Source: Roseibium sp. (GTDB lineage Bacteria > Pseudomonadota > Alphaproteobacteria > Rhizobiales > Stappiaceae). From it: DNA of 64,000 bases. Shown piece by piece: positions 1-8,323 of the stretch. The notes under the pieces are model-generated. The model worked only from the letters and a program-made list of their open reading frames with translations. It was not told the DNA's origin and ran no database searches. Position numbers and translations under genes: made by a program. Each line of letters opens with the position of its first letter. Positions within the stretch are counted from its first letter, which is position 1. Location: the NCBI GenBank assembly GCA_017643215.1, contig JAEPNV010000017.1, forward strand, positions 48,578 to 112,577, written 5' to 3'.

Positions 1-747
1 ATGTATATCGGCCGGTCCCTGATCGAATACGGTGAGTTCAGCGAGATCGAGGTCGGCCTGATCAATCAGCTTTTGCCCGCTGGTGGCGTCGCGGTGGAGG
101 TCGGCGCCAATATCGGCGCGATGACGGTTCCCATGGCCGAAAAAGTTGGGCGCGGCGGCCTGATCTACGCCTTCGAGCCGCAGGTTCTGGTGTTCCAGCA
201 GCTCTGCGCGAACCTTGCGCTGAACGACACCGTTAACGTCGCCGCGTTCAACGCCGGGTGCGGCGCGGCCGAAGGGCGCCTGCCCGTCGCCCGGTTCGAT
301 CCGCAAAAGCCGAACAATTTCGGTGGCATCACGCTTGACCGCATGCGCGACGACACATCACCGATCCCGGTCCGCCTCGAAACACTGGACGGCCTCTTGG
401 TGCCCCACCGGCTCGACCTCATCAAATGCGACGTGGAGGGGATGGAACTCGATGTCTTGCGCGGCGCGGACCGGTTGATCAAATCGTTCAAACCGGCGCT
501 TTATCTGGAAAACCATCTTGCCGAAAAATCGCGCGATCTCATTCAACACATCGCCGACCTCGGCTACACCTGCTGGTGGCATTTGCCGCCCTTGTTCAAC
601 AAGGAAAACCACGCCCGGAACGGGGAAGACATTTTCGGCAACATCGTCAGTTTCAACATGATGTGCCTGCCGGCGGGCGACGCCCGCAACGTCGTCGGTC
701 TTCGGCCCGTCAGCGGCCCGGACGATCACCCGAAGAACTGGAATTAG
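1..747 (+). CDS. FkbM family SAM-dependent methyltransferase, probably 5'-truncated by the window
   Basis: The protein is a class I SAM methyltransferase of the FkbM type, which methylates hydroxyls of sugars or secondary metabolites. Motif I is VEVGANIGAMT near residues 33-43, and the later LIKCDVEGMELDVLRGA block is the characteristic FkbM post-motif. The reading frame is open from the very first base, and the residues preceding YGEFSEIE are normally preceded by another 20-40 residues in this family, so the true start may lie outside the window. The acceptor cannot be told from the sequence. The next gene is 36 bases downstream on the same strand. Confidence 0.8.
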   Translation: MYIGRSLIEYGEFSEIEVGLINQLLPAGGVAVEVGANIGAMTVPMAEKVGRGGLIYAFEPQVLVFQQLCANLALNDTVNVAAFNAGCGAAEGRLPVARFDPQKPNNFGGITLDRMRDDTSPIPVRLETLDGLLVPHRLDLIKCDVEGMELDVLRGADRLIKSFKPALYLENHLAEKSRDLIQHIADLGYTCWWHLPPLFNKENHARNGEDIFGNIVSFNMMCLPAGDARNVVGLRPVSGPDDHPKNWN

Positions 748-783
748 GGTTAGCCAGCGGACCTTTCTCCCAAGGACAAAATC

Positions 784-1881
784 ATGCATGTCGTCATTGT
801 CGGGGCCGGGATTTCCGGCCTTTCCGCCGCCTGGGCGCTCATCAAGCGTGGTGCGAAGGTCACCTTGATCGAGCAGGGGGTCATTCCCAATCCCCTGTCG
901 GCATCGGGCGATCAGCACCGGATCATTCGGCGCGCCTATGGCGGGCAGGGCGGTTACCAGCGCCGGATCGGCGCGGCCTATGCGGCCTGGGACGCGCTCT
1001 GGGCGGATCTGGGCGACAAACACCTGGTGGAGACGGGATTTCTGCTCCTGTCTCAAGTTCCAGGCGATGACGGCGAAGAGTACCGCGACGGATTGCGGAC
1101 CGGTGGATACCCGGTCGAGGAGATGAGCCCCGCCGAAACGGCCACCCGTTATCCGTTCATCGATGCCGCCACAATCCGGTTCGGCGCGTTCAGCCCGGAA
1201 GGCGGCGTTTTGTTGTGCCAGAAAATCGCGGCTGGCCTGCGCGCCTGGCTTTTAAAAATCGGCGCGGAGGTTCGGGAAAACGCCCGGGTCAAATCGGTGG
1301 ACGCGGCGCGCGGTTCCGTGGTTCTGGACAGCGGCGAAGCGGTCGGTGGCCACCATGTGCTTGTGACCGCCGGTGCCTGGGCGCCTGGTCTGGTTCCGGC
1401 GCTTTCCGCCGACCTGACGACCTACCGGACGGCCGTTGCCTATCTTTCCCCGCCCGAAGATCTCCTCAAGGCGTGGGAAAACGGGCCGGCCATCCTGGAT
1501 GTCGGTGGCACGGTTGATGGGTATGTGCTGCCGCCTGTTGCCGGAACCGGCTTGAAGGTCGGCGCCGGCGTTCACAAGCGCAAAAGCGGCCCGGATCAGG
1601 ATCGGACGCCCGAGCCGGGCGAGGGGATCACGCTGCGCAACTGTTTCAGCCCGCCTTTCGCGCGGATCGATGAGTACGATGTCGAAGGCGTCGTAACCTG
1701 CGCTTACACCTTCACCCGGGACGAGCATTTCTTCATGCGCACCGAAGACCGGCTGAGCGTGGTCTCCGCGTGCTCCGGGCACGGTTACAAGTTCGGCGCT
1801 GTTGTCGGCCAAACACTTGCCGAGGGCCTGTTGTCCGGTGATTTGGACGCGGCGCGGATCTGGCTGGAGGCGCGGGATTGA
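784..1881 (+). CDS. FAD-dependent oxidase, monomeric sarcosine oxidase / N-methyltryptophan oxidase family
   Basis: An N-terminal dinucleotide-binding motif (VVIVGAGISGLSAAWAL, residues 3-19) identifies a DAO-family flavoenzyme that oxidises secondary or N-methyl amino groups. The stretch TCAYTFTRDEHFF matches the region that holds the covalent-flavin cysteine of monomeric sarcosine oxidase, and SGHGYKFGAVVGQ follows it as expected. The 365-residue length is close to that family. An AAGGA ribosome site precedes the ATG. The substrate is unknown. Placement beside speE/speD could suggest an amine, but the genes are convergent and separated by a terminator-like hairpin. Confidence 0.8.
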   Translation: MHVVIVGAGISGLSAAWALIKRGAKVTLIEQGVIPNPLSASGDQHRIIRRAYGGQGGYQRRIGAAYAAWDALWADLGDKHLVETGFLLLSQVPGDDGEEYRDGLRTGGYPVEEMSPAETATRYPFIDAATIRFGAFSPEGGVLLCQKIAAGLRAWLLKIGAEVRENARVKSVDAARGSVVLDSGEAVGGHHVLVTAGAWAPGLVPALSADLTTYRTAVAYLSPPEDLLKAWENGPAILDVGGTVDGYVLPPVAGTGLKVGAGVHKRKSGPDQDRTPEPGEGITLRNCFSPPFARIDEYDVEGVVTCAYTFTRDEHFFMRTEDRLSVVSACSGHGYKFGAVVGQTLAEGLLSGDLDAARIWLEARD

Positions 1882-1886
1882 CTTGA

Positions 1887-1911
1887 AAGAGGCGGCGCAA
1901 CCGCCGCCTTT
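1887..1911. terminator. Probable bidirectional terminator between convergent genes
   Basis: A perfect 8-bp GC stem (AGGCGGCG / CGCCGCCT) with a CAAC loop is flanked by AAAG on the left and TTTG on the right. It sits between the ends of two convergent genes, so it could serve both strands. Confidence 0.6.
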
Positions 1912-1931
1912 GATCCAAGCCGAAACCTTGG

Positions 1932-2804
1932 TCAGGCGTTCGCCCGGCCGTCTTCCACCGCGTCGAGAATGAAGCGCGGCAGGGCAAAGGCCGCGGCGTG
2001 AACGTCCGGCGTGTAATACCTGGTCTGAAAGCCGGCCGCGGAAAAGCGGTCGCGCAGCACGGCGACCGGCGTTTCCCTGAGGTCCGCATTGTCCGTTGCC
2101 CAGCCGAGCGCCATATGGCCGCCGAAATAGGTCGGGATCGCGGCGATGTAAGCAGCGGCGTCTTTGAAGATCCGGGTGAAACGCGCGACGCTGGTCACCA
2201 GTTCATCCCGCTGCAGGAACGGCACGCCGTTTTGCGTCACCAGAATGCCGCCGGGGGTCAGGCAGCGGTGCACGGCGCGATAGAACTCTTCGGAAAACAG
2301 GATCGCGCCCGGGCCATGCGGATCGGTGCTGTCGACGATCACCACGTCGAAGGCGCGGTCTGTTTCGGCAACGAATGCCATACCGTCGGCGATCACCAGC
2401 TCAAAGCGTGGATCGTCGACGACCCCGGCATTGAAGTCGGAAAAATGCGCCTTGGAGAACTCCACGACCGAGGCGTCGATTTCCACCTGGGTCAGGGTTT
2501 CGACGGCCGGGTGCTTCAAGACCTCTTCGGCCAGTCCGCAATCGCCGCCGCCGACGATCAGGACCTTGCGCGCGGATCCATGCGCGAACAGCGGCACATG
2601 GGACATCATCTCGTGATAGATGAATTCGTCCGCCGTCGTCACCTGGGTGATGCCGTCCAGCATCAAGACCTTGCCGAACACCGGATTGGTGAACAGCACT
2701 AGGTCCTGATGCTCGGTGCGGTCCTGAAACAGGATGTCCTCGCAGCTATAGCTCACCTGGACGCCCGGATAGAGCGTTTCGTTGAAGATCAAGCCGTCGC
2801 TCAT
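1932..2804 (-). CDS. speE: Polyamine aminopropyltransferase (spermidine synthase)
   Basis: Transfers the aminopropyl group of decarboxylated SAM to putrescine, giving spermidine. The 290-residue protein has the family signatures: LDGITQVTTADEFIYHEMMSHVPL, the SAM-binding VLIVGGGDCGLAEEVLKH and the catalytic-loop DSTDPHGPGAILFSEEFY. A Cys replaces the usual second Gly of GGGDGG, a minor variation. Its start codon overlaps the stop of speD by four bases, so enzyme and decarboxylase are co-translated. The cytosolic enzyme is full length. Confidence 0.95.
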   Translation of the reverse strand: MSDGLIFNETLYPGVQVSYSCEDILFQDRTEHQDLVLFTNPVFGKVLMLDGITQVTTADEFIYHEMMSHVPLFAHGSARKVLIVGGGDCGLAEEVLKHPAVETLTQVEIDASVVEFSKAHFSDFNAGVVDDPRFELVIADGMAFVAETDRAFDVVIVDSTDPHGPGAILFSEEFYRAVHRCLTPGGILVTQNGVPFLQRDELVTSVARFTRIFKDAAAYIAAIPTYFGGHMALGWATDNADLRETPVAVLRDRFSAAGFQTRYYTPDVHAAAFALPRFILDAVEDGRANA

Positions 2805-3319
2805 GTGACCGCCTTGCCGCGCAAAAGCTCGGAGACTTCCGAGTGTGCCGGCCGGAACGCCTCGGTCAGAACGTCAACGCATTTTTCCGGCTGCGCATCG
2901 CCGCACATGAACACATCAAAAGCCGCATAACCGGCCTCCGGCCATGTGTGCACCGAAATATGGCTTTCGGCCAGAACCGCCACCCCGCTGACACCCGTTG
3001 GTTCAAACGGGTGCAAATGGATGTGCAGAAGGGTCGCGCCGGCCTCGTCGATGCAGCGGCGCAGTGTTTCTTCCATGAATGTGAGATCATCCAGACGCTC
3101 GGCGTCATAAAGATCGATGATCAGATGCGCACCAGCGCAGCGGACCCCTTCACGTTCAATGAAGTGGTCCAGCCGATCGTCAGCAGACGCAGCCATCGAC
3201 ACGGCGAAATTCAAGTCTTCCTTCTGGGTGGTGCTTCTTGGCTCGGCAACGCAAACTGCGCCTTCTTCCACACGAGCCTCCAAGTCCATCCCCAGTTGGA
3301 AGAGGGCGGCATTATTCAT
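2801..3319 (-). CDS. speD: S-adenosylmethionine decarboxylase proenzyme (pyruvoyl-dependent), with N-terminal extension
   Basis: Produces decarboxylated SAM for the downstream speE. The self-processing site is visible in LAESHISVHTWPE: cleavage is expected between Glu118 and Ser119, the serine becoming the pyruvoyl group. The core starts near residue 59 (VRCAGAHLIIDLYDAERLDD). The first ~58 residues form an extension not found in the short bacterial form of about 120-140 residues. They contain no motif I recognise. A later start is possible, but no in-frame Met lies just before the core (Met42 is the latest). The operon order is speD-speE. Confidence 0.92.
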   Translation of the reverse strand: MNNAALFQLGMDLEARVEEGAVCVAEPRSTTQKEDLNFAVSMAASADDRLDHFIEREGVRCAGAHLIIDLYDAERLDDLTFMEETLRRCIDEAGATLLHIHLHPFEPTGVSGVAVLAESHISVHTWPEAGYAAFDVFMCGDAQPEKCVDVLTEAFRPAHSEVSELLRGKAVT

Positions 3320-3458
3320 TACGCTCTCCCCAACCAGCAGATGAAACCGGGATCAATTCCGGAGCGCCACGCTATACAGATGTTTAAATCGAAAAACAAC
3401 CAGTGAATTTAAAAGGATAACTTCGCCGGCTAAGGAGGGATAACAGCAGTTCTGCCTG

Positions 3459-3947
3459 ATGACCGTGACCCTTAAAACTCTGCGGAAAGATGAGATCGAA
3501 CCAGTGCTGCCGCAACTCGCCCGGTTGCGCATTTCCGTCTTCCGAGACTGGCCCTATCTTTATGACGGGTCGCTCGATTATGAGGAAAAGTATCTCGCGC
3601 GATACGCCAAGACACCTGGGGCCGTCATTGTTGGCGCCTTCGATGACGATGTGCTTATCGGCGCGGCGACGGGCGCGCCGCTCGATACCGAACTGGTCGA
3701 ATTCCGGAAACCCTTCACCGGCCACGGGCTTTTGCCGGTGGAGATCTTCTACCTGGCTGAATCCGTGCTCGAACCGGCCTATCGCGGACGTGGTATCGGT
3801 CACGGGTTTTTCGAGGCGCGGGAGGCGCATGCCCGCGCGCTTGGATATCAACGCGCCGCGTTCTGCGCCGTCCTTCGTCCGGCCACGCATCCGGCCCGGG
3901 CCGCCGGTTACCGCCCGCTTGATCCGTTCTGGACAAAGCGCGGATAG
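3459..3947 (+). CDS. GNAT family N-acetyltransferase
   Basis: A 162-residue acetyl-CoA-dependent acyltransferase. The acetyl-CoA pyrophosphate loop is YRGRGIGHGFFEARE in the middle of the protein, followed by the helix and strand HARALGYQRAAFCAVLRPA typical of the fold. An in-frame TAA lies just upstream, so the start must be the ATG used here or the CTG one codon before. The AAGGAGGG site is unusually far away (about 18 bases). The substrate is unknown. Confidence 0.8.
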   Translation: MTVTLKTLRKDEIEPVLPQLARLRISVFRDWPYLYDGSLDYEEKYLARYAKTPGAVIVGAFDDDVLIGAATGAPLDTELVEFRKPFTGHGLLPVEIFYLAESVLEPAYRGRGIGHGFFEAREAHARALGYQRAAFCAVLRPATHPARAAGYRPLDPFWTKRG

Positions 3948-4084
3948 CTGCGCGTCCGGCCCGCGCATTGCCGCTGGTTTCTGGTGCCTTACATCCATCG
4001 GGAAACACGGCGCAGATGATCGGGCGCCGGCCCGCGATCCGATGCCGCCGCGTGTCTCACCTTTCAAACATCAGGTAATTTGTC

Positions 4085-5281
4085 ATGGCTGAGGAGACAG
4101 GGAGCAGCGCGGCGGCCTGGGAGTCCCAGACAATCCGGGATTGGGTGTTGGAAACAGGCCGCTTTTCGCCCGACCTGCATGATCTGGTGCAGCATCTCGG
4201 CCACCGGCTTTTAGCGGCGGGTGCGCCGGTGTGGCGGCTGCGGCTGTCCATGCGCACGCTGCATCCCTTGACGGCGGCAACGAGCGTCGTCTGGGAACGG
4301 GACGGGCCACAGCCCGAGCAGCTCGATACGCCGCATGGTCTGGAAGGCCGGTCGTCCTACATCGGCAGCCCGATGGCGCACGTCAACGCAACCGGCCAGC
4401 CCTTTCGTAGGAGGTTGACCGATCCCTTGACCGACGACGATCATCTGATCCTGCATGAGTTGAAAATCCGCGGTGCCACGGATTATCTGGCCTTGCCACT
4501 GAGGTTTTCCGACGGAACCGGCGCGACCTTTATCGTGACCAGCGATCACAAGGGTGGCTTTTCGGATCGTGACATTGCCGCGTTCACCCGGATCGGTTCC
4601 GTGCTGGCGCCAATTGCTGAAGTCTACCGGTTCCGCCGGATCTCTGGCGCAGTGGCGGAAGCCTATCTGGGCCCGCGCACCGGACGCCAGGTGCTGGACG
4701 GGCGCATCACACGCGGGGATATCGAGCGCATCGACGCGGCCATTTTTGTCAGCGATATCCGCGACTGGACCGGCCTCAATGTCCGTTTGCCCGCCGATCA
4801 GGCGCTATCCTGCGCGAACCGGTATTTCGAGGTGATTGCGGAAGCGGTAGAAGCCCATGGCGGCGAAATCCTTAAATTCATCGGTGACGGTGTCCTTGCC
4901 GTATTCCCGACAAATGACACGGATCTTGATGCCACCATGGTTTGCGCCAATGCCCTGAAGGCTGCCGAAGAAGCGCTGACGTCCGCGCGGGACGCAGATC
5001 CGCCGCTGGGGTTCGATTTCGGCATTGGCCTTCATTTCGGCGAAGTGCTCTATGGCAATGTCGGGTCGAAAACGCGCATCGATTTCACCGTGCTCGGACC
5101 GGCCGTGAACATCGCGGCGCGCATGGAGGGTCTTTGCCGGTCTTACGGCCGGCCGGTGCTTTTTTCGGCCGCGCTCGCGGAGAAGCTGCCCGGGCGGGCG
5201 CAGCACCTTGGCGATGCTGACCTGAAAGGCCTCGATCGGCCGGCCGGCATTTTCACGCTGGCGCCGCCGGAAACCGAGTGA
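4085..5281 (+). CDS. Class III adenylate cyclase
   Basis: Makes cAMP from ATP. The C-terminal catalytic domain (about residues 215-385) has both metal-binding aspartates (FVSDIRDWTG and KFIGDGVLAVF), the purine-selecting Lys of EILKF and Asp of RIDFTVLGP, and the transition-state Asn/Arg of NIAARME, so it should be active and ATP-specific. The N-terminal ~200 residues resemble the GAF-like region common in rhizobial cyclases, but I cannot assign a ligand. No membrane segment is visible. These bacteria often encode many such cyclases. Confidence 0.9.
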   Translation: MAEETGSSAAAWESQTIRDWVLETGRFSPDLHDLVQHLGHRLLAAGAPVWRLRLSMRTLHPLTAATSVVWERDGPQPEQLDTPHGLEGRSSYIGSPMAHVNATGQPFRRRLTDPLTDDDHLILHELKIRGATDYLALPLRFSDGTGATFIVTSDHKGGFSDRDIAAFTRIGSVLAPIAEVYRFRRISGAVAEAYLGPRTGRQVLDGRITRGDIERIDAAIFVSDIRDWTGLNVRLPADQALSCANRYFEVIAEAVEAHGGEILKFIGDGVLAVFPTNDTDLDATMVCANALKAAEEALTSARDADPPLGFDFGIGLHFGEVLYGNVGSKTRIDFTVLGPAVNIAARMEGLCRSYGRPVLFSAALAEKLPGRAQHLGDADLKGLDRPAGIFTLAPPETE

Positions 5282-5290
5282 CGAAACCCG

Positions 5291-6061
5291 TTAGTCTTCC
5301 TCCAGCTCCCAGGTGATGGTCACCGAGGCTTGCAGCGCCATTTCGCCGGCCTCGATCGGCACGGCATCGGCCGCCATTGCGCGTTCCATCCGCATGGCGA
5401 CGGGCCGCGGCGCGCCGAAGCCCGTTTCGCTGATCAACAGGATCGGCCCGAGTTCGGCGCCGGCGGCTTCGGCATAAAGCATGGCCCGTTCGCGGGCATT
5501 GGCGACCGCCTGCTTGCGCGCTTCGTTCAGCTTGTCTTCCGGGTCGCTAACCTGAAACTGAATGCCGCCGATCTGGTTGGCGCCGCTGGCGACCACTGTG
5601 TCGAGAATGGCGCCAAGCGTGTCGAGATCGCGGATCTTGACCGTCACCCCATTTGAAACGTCATAGCCGATGATGCGCGGCGCGCCGTCAGTCCAGTTTT
5701 GCGACGGCGTGTAGCGCGGGTTGATCGAAAATCCGCTGGTCTGGATGTCCTTGCCGGCAATGCCGGAGGCTTTGATTTTATCAATCACCGCCGTCATGGC
5801 CGCGGAATTGCCCGACAAGGCGTCGGGTGCCGTTTTCCCGGCCGTGACCACCCGGGCCGTCACGACCGCCATGTCGGCTGTTGCGCTGACGCTTGCCTGT
5901 CCCGTGATGGTGATTTGCGGGATCGGTTCGGCGGCTGTCTGGGCCGTGGCCTGGGCCGCCGAACCCACGGCGAGAAAGCTGGCGAAAGACGCTTGCAAGA
6001 GCCGGCGGTAAAACGCTGCAGGCCGGCGGAGACGAAAAGCGCGGGTCAAGATCGAAGACAT
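5291..6061 (-). CDS. SIMPL domain protein (DUF541), exported
   Basis: The N-terminus has a basic run and a hydrophobic stretch ending SAAQATAQ, a Sec signal peptide, so the protein should be periplasmic. The mature part starts PQITITGQASVSATADMAVVTARVVTAGKTAPDALSGNSAAMTAVIDKIKASGI, a classic SIMPL/YggE beginning, and includes the internal ANARERAMLYAEAAGAELGPILLISE. Family members such as BP26 of Brucella form ring oligomers and are linked to oxidative stress; the biochemical role is unsettled. Convergent with the cyclase, only nine bases apart. Confidence 0.85.
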   Translation of the reverse strand: MSSILTRAFRLRRPAAFYRRLLQASFASFLAVGSAAQATAQTAAEPIPQITITGQASVSATADMAVVTARVVTAGKTAPDALSGNSAAMTAVIDKIKASGIAGKDIQTSGFSINPRYTPSQNWTDGAPRIIGYDVSNGVTVKIRDLDTLGAILDTVVASGANQIGGIQFQVSDPEDKLNEARKQAVANARERAMLYAEAAGAELGPILLISETGFGAPRPVAMRMERAMAADAVPIEAGEMALQASVTITWELEED

Positions 6062-6159
6062 GGATCGTTACCTGATGGCTGGGCAACCGCAGTGGGTCAA
6101 ACAGGGGCACGATGGCGGGCGAATGCGGCGGACGCGTGTCCCTTTGGTTCACCGGCCGT

Positions 6160-7254
6160 TCAGCTTGCCTCGTCCAGGTCCGCCGCCGGCCGGCCCGAAT
6201 TGGGCATTTGCGGCATGTCGGCGATGTTGCCGTCCGCCGACAGCAGCACCGCGATCGGCCGGGCGCTTTCGAACTTGGCGCAAATGATCATGATGACGAC
6301 GGTCAGCGGCACGCACAGCACCATGCCCACGACGCCCCAAATGGCGCCCCAGAACGCCAGGGACAGCATGATCACGACGCCGGAGAGATTGAGGCTCGAG
6401 CCCATCAACCGTGGTTCGATCAGATTGCCGATGGAAAACTGGATGAACCCCAGGCCGAGGGCGATCGCGACGAAGGGGGCCAGGGTGTCGAAATAGACCA
6501 GCGCCAGAAGGCTTGGAAAAATCACGCCGATCAGGGAGCCGATGGTCGGAATGTAGTTGAGCAGAAAGGCGATGAAGCCAAACAGCGCCGCATAGGGCAG
6601 GCCGATCACCAGAAGGATCGCGCTGGTCAACAGGCCGGTGGCGATGCTGACGGCTGTCTTGATGCTGAAATAGTGCAGGATGGACCGGTTGATTTCCGCG
6701 CGCAGCTTGAAACCGGCCTCGGCCTGCGCGGCATTGGCGAACAGCCGGACGAACTTCTTGTCGAAACTCGACTGCTCGAGCAGCAAAAACACGGTGTAGA
6801 TGAACACCAGCGACGCGGATCCGGCGACCGTGGTCACGAACCCGGCGCCGGCCGTCACCATGCGTTGCACCACGCTGTCCGGCAACAGGTCCCGGAGTTC
6901 GATCGGGTCGTTCAGGTCGGCCAATTGCGCGATCTGGCTGAAGAGGTCTTCGAGGCGCCGCTGATAGGCCGGCGCGTCCTGGGCAAGCTGGGCCAGGTTG
7001 GCGCCGACAACATCGAAGAGCACGATGCCGGTCCCGAAGATCGCCACCAGGGAGATCGGAAAGGACAGCGCGCGCGGCATATGCCAGGTGCCGATCGGAA
7101 TGAGGCGCACCGCTTCCGACAAGGCATTGATCAGATACCACACGACCAGCGCGATCACGAAGGGCAGCAACAGCGACCGGCCCGCGACCAGCATCCAGCC
7201 GACCAGGACGATCAAAAGAACGCTCAAGGTGATGGTCATCAGCGAGGAGCGCAT
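6160..7254 (-). CDS. AI-2E family transporter (PF01594-type permease)
   Basis: A 364-residue polytopic inner-membrane protein. Hydrophobic segments occur in pairs at the N-terminus (LSVLLIVLVGWMLVAG, LLLPFVIALVVWYLINALSEAV), in the middle and near residues 220-340, with the family signature LLNYIPTIGSLIGVIFPSLLALV and the SSLNLSGVVIMLSLAFWGAIWGVVG region. Members export autoinducer-2 or act as ion antiporters; substrate prediction from sequence is not reliable. It stands alone. Confidence 0.85.
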   Translation of the reverse strand: MRSSLMTITLSVLLIVLVGWMLVAGRSLLLPFVIALVVWYLINALSEAVRLIPIGTWHMPRALSFPISLVAIFGTGIVLFDVVGANLAQLAQDAPAYQRRLEDLFSQIAQLADLNDPIELRDLLPDSVVQRMVTAGAGFVTTVAGSASLVFIYTVFLLLEQSSFDKKFVRLFANAAQAEAGFKLRAEINRSILHYFSIKTAVSIATGLLTSAILLVIGLPYAALFGFIAFLLNYIPTIGSLIGVIFPSLLALVYFDTLAPFVAIALGLGFIQFSIGNLIEPRLMGSSLNLSGVVIMLSLAFWGAIWGVVGMVLCVPLTVVIMIICAKFESARPIAVLLSADGNIADMPQMPNSGRPAADLDEAS

Positions 7255-7802
7255 GGGCGGCGGCAGCCTTTTTGAACGCGGGTGGTGGATCTGGGTGCGT
7301 GACCCTGGTGAAAAACACCCTCCACTTTAGCGGTCAAAACCGGTTTGTCATGGGGCGGGGCAAAGCGCCGGCCGAACCGCGGCCCATTTTACGCGCCACG
7401 ACAATGGCAGCATGCGGCGCGCCCAGGCCGTGGGGACGCGTTGGGATGCATTGTTCCGGGAAACGCGTTGGACACGATCACGGAAATCCGGCGCGGGTGA
7501 GGCGCGCCCATCATCAAGCCGGATTGGCGCCGGGTTTGGGCGATGCGGGCCCATCCCTTCGCGTGAAACGAGAGACGTCGATTTTACCGGAAACGCCCCG
7601 TGACCGGATGGCCAAGACGCGCTGCAGGTCTTTTTGCGCCATTTTTTGCCTCTTGTCCTACGAATGGCGCTGCCAATGCGTCTACCGGACCCAAGGATTT
7701 GACCGCCCGGGAAATCGGCTTGCCCTAAAGCCCGGCTGTGGTATAGGCAGGACGTGGTGCACTGCGGCGTCCGGCGCGTGAGTCGGCCGCGGGAAAGCCC
7801 AA
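7255..7802. other. Intergenic stretch upstream of the tRNA
   Basis: About 550 bases without a convincing gene. The short frames here lack homology-like composition. The right end holds the probable tRNA promoter. The rest looks like ordinary GC-rich spacer. Confidence 0.5.
7720..7747 (+). promoter_or_regulatory. Candidate promoter of the tRNA gene
   Basis: TTGCCC and TATAGG are 16 bases apart, 55 bases before the mature tRNA. This fits a housekeeping sigma-70-type promoter of alphaproteobacteria, judged by pattern only. Confidence 0.4.
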
Positions 7803-7879
7803 GGGCCTGTAGCTCAACTGGTTAGAGCCGTCCGCTCATAACGGATTGGTTGGGGGTTCGAGTCCCTCCGGGCCCACCA
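7803..7879 (+). tRNA. tRNA with CAT anticodon, probably tRNA-Ile2 (lysidine type)
   Basis: A 77-base cloverleaf with a 7-bp acceptor stem (GGGCCTG / CGGGCCC, one T-G pair), D-arm GCTC...GAGC, anticodon stem GTCCG / CGGAT around loop CTCATAA, and T-arm GGGGG-TTCGAGT-CCCTC. The CCA is encoded and A73 is the discriminator. The anticodon reads CAT. The GGGCCTGTAGCTC 5' end resembles isoleucine rather than elongator methionine tRNAs of alphaproteobacteria, so the C34 is probably converted to lysidine by TilS. Elongator tRNA-Met is the alternative. Accessory DNA begins directly at its 3' end. Confidence 0.9.
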
Positions 7880-7898
7880 TTCCCAAATTGTTCATTGT

Positions 7899-7955
7899 TG
7901 TAGCTCGCCTGTAGCTCGCCGCCTTGAACTGGTGTAGCTCGCCGCCTTGAACTGG
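7899..7955 (+). repeat. 23-bp tandem repeat next to the tRNA 3' end (two full copies and one partial)
   Basis: Two exact 23-bp copies (7910-7932 and 7933-7955) are preceded by an 11-base partial copy (7899-7909). Each unit begins TGTAGCTC and ends AACTGG, with GCCGCCTTG between them. The two ends equal the contiguous D-arm sequence TGTAGCTCAACTGG of the tRNA 20 bases upstream. This looks like local duplication at an integration scar, although chance cannot be excluded. Confidence 0.75.
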
Positions 7956-8323
7956 AATTTTTGACACCAACCTCTGGAATTTTCAGTTTTTTGGACGGGG
8001 TCCGGCGCGATGGGCGTGAAAACGGCGTTTTCGCGACCTGTTTTCGGGCTCCGAGGCCGCTCCGTCGGCGCTTTTTGACCGCGCCTTGAACACCCTTTAA
8101 AGCCCGTTAAACCGCCGTTTATGGCGCGTCATGCGCCGCTTTCAGAACAGTCCACGCATGCGCCGCAGCCAGACTGACCACCCCGTTACCGCCTGGATCG
8201 GATCGGTCGACCCGATCTTCCAATCCGAGCGGCTTGGTTTCAATGCATAGATGGGCGGGGAGCGGACTTTAGCTTCAATGCCCAATCGGCTCGGAGGCGG
8301 AGTGAGAGCACGAAACCGATTTT
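7956..8323. other. Intergenic, transition into AT-richer accessory DNA
   Basis: No gene is supported. The first half is GC-rich with several short self-complementary stretches, and the composition falls towards the end. No integrase fragment is visible and I do not see a second copy of the tRNA 3' end. Confidence 0.5.

Noticed and set aside
6112..7275. 387-residue plus-strand frame opposite the AI-2E permease
   Set aside because: Same artefact: Asp/His/Gln-rich complement of a membrane protein gene.
7803..7879. Elongator or initiator tRNA-Met
   Set aside because: The CAT anticodon alone would allow it, but the acceptor and D-arm sequence resemble isoleucine tRNAs; initiator features (C1-A72 mismatch, three G-C pairs in the anticodon stem) are absent. 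Kept as tRNA-Ile2 with the elongator as alternative.
7899..7955. CRISPR array
   Set aside because: Units are directly adjacent without spacers, and there are no cas genes.
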